From: Anaerolineales bacterium
GTDB lineage: Bacteria; Chloroflexota; Anaerolineae; Anaerolineales; UBA11858
Length of the DNA stretch: 36,295 bases
Direction: 5' to 3'
Assembly: GCA_021108255.1 (NCBI GenBank)
Contig: JAIORG010000191.1
Span: 1-36,295, forward strand
Part shown: positions 32,763 to 36,295 of the stretch, piece by piece
Position numbering within the stretch: position 1 is the stretch's first letter
Layout of the letters: every line of letters begins with the position of its first letter
Notes under the pieces: generated by a model
Told to the model about the DNA's origin: nothing
What the model saw: the letters and a program-made list of their open reading frames with translations, nothing else
Database searches by the model: none
Made by a program: the position numbers and the translations under genes

Positions 32763-32801
32763 CCTTGCGAGTAAGAGAGTAGAAGGAATTTTACAGTTTT
32801 T

Positions 32802-33344
32802 TCATTTCTGAATTTGAAGATGGGAAAAAATATCTTTCCCAGATAGAGTTTTATAACGAGGATCTTCCAAATTGAATACCCGGGAAATCTCCCAGCGCTG
32901 ACCCGCCATTTTCAATAAAGAAGGCCGGATGACGACCAGGGCTGACTGATAAGATCCACTGTCAACAGCTTCCAGGCCTGCAATCCAGCCTTCTCCCTGT
33001 TCGAATTCAATCGGACCCAATTCATCCACGACTAACAGATCACAGGGCACCGCATTAATCAATGCCTGATTGCCCCACTGAACAATCTCAGGATAAAATA
33101 ACCAATGCCGGGGTTCCACTTCTGTTTGATCTTTTTCCTTCCACACAGCCAGGTGCCGCCGCTCCCAATTCTTCAGGTTGATAACATCAATCCCGACTTT
33201 TTTTCCTTCATCAAACACCGCTGGTGAGAGCAGTCCAGCCATCTGGACGCCCTCCTCTTTTGCCTTCTGAACAAGTTCCTGGCACAGGCTGGTTTTTCCG
33301 GATTGGATATCGCCGGTAAGAATAATTATTTTTCCTGGGCTCAT
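32802..33344 (-). CDS. THEP1-like nucleoside-triphosphatase (NTPase_1 family)
   Basis: This 180-residue P-loop protein has Walker A GDIQSGKTS (11-19), Walker B LLVVDELGPIE (about 103-113) and the family's GLLSPAVFDEGKKVGIDVINL. The LLVVDE-x-GP(I/M)E motif is characteristic of THEP1/NTPase_1 proteins, which hydrolyse nucleoside triphosphates in vitro but have no settled cellular role. Its start shares one base with the stop of the ABC ATPase gene (TAATG), so it is translationally coupled to a FecCD-type importer. This suggests that it handles or processes the imported metal or cofactor, by analogy with GTPases used in metal-cofactor assembly. That link is inference. Confidence 0.85.
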   Translation of the reverse strand: MSPGKIIILTGDIQSGKTSLCQELVQKAKEEGVQMAGLLSPAVFDEGKKVGIDVINLKNWERRHLAVWKEKDQTEVEPRHWLFYPEIVQWGNQALINAVPCDLLVVDELGPIEFEQGEGWIAGLEAVDSGSYQSALVVIRPSLLKMAGQRWEISRVFNLEDPRYKTLSGKDIFSHLQIQK

Positions 33345-34123
33345 TAGATTTTATCCATTACTACCATTGTATACCCATTAGTCTGTTCCACCCGGATGGG
33401 CGTTCGATAAATTGTAGAAAGATTCTCCGCCGTGATCACCTGGTTGAGTTCTCCCTGGGCAGCAATATTTCCCCGATTCATCAGCACAAAGTAATCCGCC
33501 GCAAATATTGCCGCGTTTGGATCGTGGGTGGTCAGGACCGAGGTTTTCCCCTGGGTGGACATTTGTTTTAATAGTCTCAGTATCCTGTTCTGATTTTCAA
33601 GATCCAGGTGGGCCGTGGGTTCATCCAGAAGAAGTATCCGGGTTTGCTGGGAAAAGACACGAGAAATATGAACCAGTTGGCGTTCCCCTCCGCTTATTTC
33701 TGTGACTGGTTTTTCTGACAGATGCGAAATTCCGGCAGACTTGAGCGCGTCTTCTGTGATCCTGATATCACCCTCCCCGGGAAGCTGAAATGGTTTTAAA
33801 TAAGGCGATCTGCCCAGCAGCACATATTCAAAAACGGAAAAGTTAAACGGAATGCTCTCAAATTGAGGAACCAATCCGATCATTTGACTGAGATCCTTCC
33901 TGGAATACTCCCGATGGGATTTTCCTGAGACCTTAACTTGACCTTGAAATGGCTTAAGCAATCCCAGCAGGATATGGAGCAAGGTAGTTTTCCCCGTTCC
34001 ATTGGGACCCAAAATCGCTGTTACTTTCCCAGCCGGGATATCCAGCGACAGGTCGGTCAGCACATTGGGTGAATCCGGATAATATCGGAAATGTATGTTT
34101 TCAAGGGAAAGTATCTTATCCAT
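33344..34123 (-). CDS. ABC transporter ATPase of the FecE/BtuD type
   Basis: This 259-residue ATPase has Walker A GPNGTGKTT (39-47), a Q-loop (LVPQFES), signature ISGGERQ (143-149), Walker B ILLLDEP (163-169) and the switch His (LTTHDPN). Its closest class is the ATPases of iron-siderophore, haem, cobalamin and related importers. It overlaps the permease gene by 8 bp and the NTPase gene by 1 bp, giving a tightly packed operon. It powers uptake through the FecCD permease dimer. Confidence 0.95.
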   Translation of the reverse strand: MDKILSLENIHFRYYPDSPNVLTDLSLDIPAGKVTAILGPNGTGKTTLLHILLGLLKPFQGQVKVSGKSHREYSRKDLSQMIGLVPQFESIPFNFSVFEYVLLGRSPYLKPFQLPGEGDIRITEDALKSAGISHLSEKPVTEISGGERQLVHISRVFSQQTRILLLDEPTAHLDLENQNRILRLLKQMSTQGKTSVLTTHDPNAAIFAADYFVLMNRGNIAAQGELNQVITAENLSTIYRTPIRVEQTNGYTMVVMDKI

Positions 34124-35117
34124 CCCGTCTTACCTTTATGCCAAAGCTGATCATAAGATAAATAAACAAGCCTGCTCCAATTGCAGAAGTAAGTATTCCA
34201 AGCGGAATTTCTCCCGGGAGCATCGTTCTGGCCAGATCGTCTGCAATCACAGTGAACCCGCCCCCCAGCAGCATAGCAGCCGGGATGGATTTTTCAGCGC
34301 TGGCGCCAAACAATCGGCGGGATATATGGGGGATGATCAATCCTACCCAACTGATCACACCGCTGATCGCGGTGAGTGCCGCAGCAGCTGAGACAGTCAT
34401 TACCAGCAGGATTATTCGCTCCCGGGATAATGAGGCTCCCAGAGAAAATGCTGTATCATCATTCAGGGAAAGCAGGTTAACTCGCCAGCGCATAGCATAT
34501 ACCGTGGTAATACCTGCCAGGGCGAACGGCAGCACAAAAAAGAAATCCCGCCAGGTCACACTGTACAATCCGCCCAGCAGCCAGAAGGTTAGTTCCGGCA
34601 ATTCAGTGAGGGGGTCAGCGATATATTTTAAAATACCTATACCCGCTGAAAACAGAGCAGAGACCGCCACTCCAGACAAAATCAGTCGCAGTACCCAGCC
34701 GCCGTAACGGATACGGGTAGAGAGTAAGTACGAGAGAAGTAAAGCAAGCAACCCAAAAAAAGTAGCGCTTAGCTCAATCACCAGCGGGTGGCGGTTTAAC
34801 CACAGGATGCTGACAGCGGCGCCAAACGCCGCACCCTGGGAAACCCCCAAAAATCCTGGCTCTACCAGGGGGTTCCTGAAAACCATCTGCAGTACCGAGC
34901 CAGCTGCAGCCAGGACCATACCCAGCAGCAGCGCTGTTAGTAAACGGGGAAGACGCAAATTTAAGACCAACTGCTGCGCCAACTGGTCTTGAAACAAAAG
35001 TTTGGGAGACATCCAGTAAGGTTCAGGGTAACGTCCAATAAAAACCGATACCAGCAAAATAGCCAGGACCCCAAAAGCCAGGAAAAGAAGTGTTTTCGAG
35101 AAGGAAAGTTTTTTCAT
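34116..35117 (-). CDS. FecCD-family ABC transporter permease
   Basis: The 333-residue membrane protein has about 9-10 hydrophobic segments. Family motifs include LRLPRLLTALLLGMVLAAAG, MVFRNPLVEPGFLGVSQGAAFGA, LSGVAVSALFSAG, FWLLGGLYSVTWRDFFFVLP, AISGVISWVGLIIPHISRRL and IPLGILTSAIGAGLFIYLMI. The GLIIPHISRRL segment is the ATPase coupling loop. FecCD permeases move Fe-siderophores, haem, vitamin B12 or oxyanion/metal complexes; the substrate cannot be told from this subunit. It lies 10 bp after the binding-protein gene. Confidence 0.95.
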   Translation of the reverse strand: MKKLSFSKTLLFLAFGVLAILLVSVFIGRYPEPYWMSPKLLFQDQLAQQLVLNLRLPRLLTALLLGMVLAAAGSVLQMVFRNPLVEPGFLGVSQGAAFGAAVSILWLNRHPLVIELSATFFGLLALLLSYLLSTRIRYGGWVLRLILSGVAVSALFSAGIGILKYIADPLTELPELTFWLLGGLYSVTWRDFFFVLPFALAGITTVYAMRWRVNLLSLNDDTAFSLGASLSRERIILLVMTVSAAAALTAISGVISWVGLIIPHISRRLFGASAEKSIPAAMLLGGGFTVIADDLARTMLPGEIPLGILTSAIGAGLFIYLMISFGIKVRRDG

Positions 35118-35127
35118 CAGCTGTTGG

Positions 35128-36210
35128 TCAGGGAAGGTCTCCCGTCAAAATTGGCAGAATCTCTGCTTCGATCACTCCGGGTTCCAGGTTGTAAAGTTCC
35201 GAGTAGAATAACTTTACTTCTTCCATAATATCAATCTCAGCCGTCAATTCCGGGTGGATTTTCGTTGCCAGCCATTGCAAGCCCAGAATCCAACGGGTAT
35301 CCGGTTGATCCCAACTGTAAAAATCAAAGCCAAAAGCAAAGAGCTGATCGTTTTTCACTGCCCGCAGGTTGCTCCAAATTGGATTGTTTAGCAATTCCGC
35401 TTTGACGGTGCTGGCATTGCCCGAGTAATCAATAATATAAATTTGGTCCGGGTCCCAGGCTGCGATCTGCTCCAGGTTAACAATTGTCCAGCCGCCACTG
35501 ACTTCCAGGCTCTTCCAAACTGGAGAACCAGCGGAAATTTCCACCATGCTCGTCTGCAGCCAGGAAACCGGGGGCACACTGAAAGCGATTTCGCCGCCAC
35601 TATCAGAGTACTCCAGGATCAGAACCTCTGGCATTTGATCTGGTTCTACGCCGGATACCAATTCTTCAACTCGGGTCACCCGATCCTGGTAAAAATTATT
35701 AATTTCTTCCGCCCGATCCGGTTTACCAAAAACCTGACCCAGAACGACTATGTCCTGGTAAAAAACCTCCGGTGTTTCCAGATTCAGGTAAATTACCGGA
35801 ATACTTAACTGTTCCAGCGGTTCACCCAGCTTCTCAGCCATAAAGCTTTTCAGGATCACAAGATCACTCTGTGCGACGGCGATTTGTTCCGGACCTGCAT
35901 TCATCTCAAACATTTCTTTATCATAGATCCCTTGATCAACCACCGGCAAAAAGCTAAAGGCTGATTGTTTTCTATTTTCCAGGGCAATCACCTTCTGAAT
36001 CGCATCGTCAAAGAGATAAACCGCATCCTGGACCATAATGGTTGCTCTTCCGGCAATGGCGATACGCTCCGGCACACCATCCAGGATCACCACATGACCA
36101 GTTGTATCAGTAATTTCTATGCTTTCTCCTGTGGGGGACAATCCCGGCAGGACGCTGCAGCCGGAAACAATAGCTAAGACCAAAAAGGCAATTAATAATC
36201 CTTTCTTCAT
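35128..36210 (-). CDS. Periplasmic-binding-protein-like lipoprotein of the FecB/BtuF class
   Basis: The protein has 360 residues. The start ATG at 36210 has a GAGGGAG site upstream. A lipoprotein signal (MKKGLLIAFLVLAIVSGCS) places it on the outer face of the membrane. The mature part follows the cluster-III binding-protein plan: an N-terminal lobe starting IEITDTTGHVVILDGVPERIAIAG, LVILKSFMAEK, a connecting helix around EVFYQDIVVLGQVFGKPDRAEEI, and a C-terminal lobe with QIAAWDPDQIYIID and a final helix. The ligand is unknown. It captures the substrate for the adjacent permease and ATPase. Confidence 0.92.
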   Translation of the reverse strand: MKKGLLIAFLVLAIVSGCSVLPGLSPTGESIEITDTTGHVVILDGVPERIAIAGRATIMVQDAVYLFDDAIQKVIALENRKQSAFSFLPVVDQGIYDKEMFEMNAGPEQIAVAQSDLVILKSFMAEKLGEPLEQLSIPVIYLNLETPEVFYQDIVVLGQVFGKPDRAEEINNFYQDRVTRVEELVSGVEPDQMPEVLILEYSDSGGEIAFSVPPVSWLQTSMVEISAGSPVWKSLEVSGGWTIVNLEQIAAWDPDQIYIIDYSGNASTVKAELLNNPIWSNLRAVKNDQLFAFGFDFYSWDQPDTRWILGLQWLATKIHPELTAEIDIMEEVKLFYSELYNLEPGVIEAEILPILTGDLP

Positions 36211-36250
36211 TTGATATGCTCCCTCACCTGAGAACTAAACTCATCATGAA

Positions 36251-36295
36251 TTATCCGGGAATTTGCTCCCGGCAATTTTCCAGCCATTCCAGCAT
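36251..36295 (-). CDS. Possible C-terminus of a gene cut by the window edge
   Basis: On the minus strand a frame enters from the right edge and ends at a TAA at 36251-36253, giving the tail MLEWLENCREQIPG. It is 40 bp upstream of the binding-protein gene on the same strand and might be the first gene of that operon. There is too little sequence to name it. Confidence 0.3.
   Translation of the reverse strand: MLEWLENCREQIPG

Noticed and set aside
36211-36250. Cobalamin or molybdate riboswitch before the binding-protein gene
   Set aside because: The gap to the preceding reading frame is only about 40 bp and no conserved riboswitch box is seen.

Overview
The window reads as chromosomal DNA of a Gram-positive-like (monoderm) anaerobic or facultative bacterium, most probably an Anaerolineae-type member of Chloroflexota. 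This is inferred from the mix of genes, not from a marker gene. The mix comprises several lipoproteins with classical lipoboxes, a complete 14-subunit NADH:quinone oxidoreductase operon, an archaeal-type HMG-CoA synthase with its zinc-ribbon/OB-fold partner next to a class II HMG-CoA reductase, a DUF1786 protein, and a soluble GAF-GAF histidine kinase. Gene density is high. The few long gaps hold repeats, tRNAs or terminators.

Layout. 1-430: decayed IS3-type transposase fragment. 789-3098: large lipoprotein. 3210-3320: inverted-repeat element and hairpin. 3336-3517: two tRNA genes on the minus strand (CAT and Gly-TCC). 3897-8356 (+): FGE-fold lipoprotein, mscL with a C-terminal zinc ribbon, lipA, and a Kef-type cation/proton antiporter. 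8358-9527 (-): DUF1786 protein. 9782-10171 (+): FdxA-like ferredoxin. 10231-10536: two tandem copies of a structured 100-bp repeat. 10563-25047 (-): nuoABCDEFGHIJKLMN in canonical order. 25193-25663 (-): YacP-like NYN-domain protein. 25771-26295 (+): membrane-anchored lamin-tail-domain protein. 26397-29325 (-): HMG-CoA reductase, HMG-CoA synthase and the OB-fold/zinc-ribbon protein, the front end of a mevalonate pathway. 29448-31151 (+): histidine kinase. 31203-31309: third repeat copy, inverted. 31487-32721 (-): tatA (too short for a usual ORF cut-off) and tatC. 32802-36210 (-): FecCD-type metal-chelate or cofactor ABC importer with an associated THEP1-like NTPase. The C-terminus of one more gene may be at the right edge.

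How the parts work together. The nuo operon supplies NADH-driven proton pumping. The neighbouring ferredoxin, KefB-like antiporter and MscL relate to redox and ion/osmotic balance. LipA supplies lipoyl cofactor. HMGS and HMGR make mevalonate for isoprenoids, but the acetoacetyl-CoA thiolase that normally sits with the OB-fold partner in archaea is absent here.

The most unusual signal is non-coding. A repeat family with a covarying hairpin, plus a related inverted-repeat element, occupies every convergent (tail-to-tail) intergenic space longer than 200 bp. This suggests a mobile or terminator-like element that accumulates at, or acts at, transcription ends. No CRISPR array, phage, rRNA or clearly new multi-gene system is visible. 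The rest of the window is well-known families with some odd variants.
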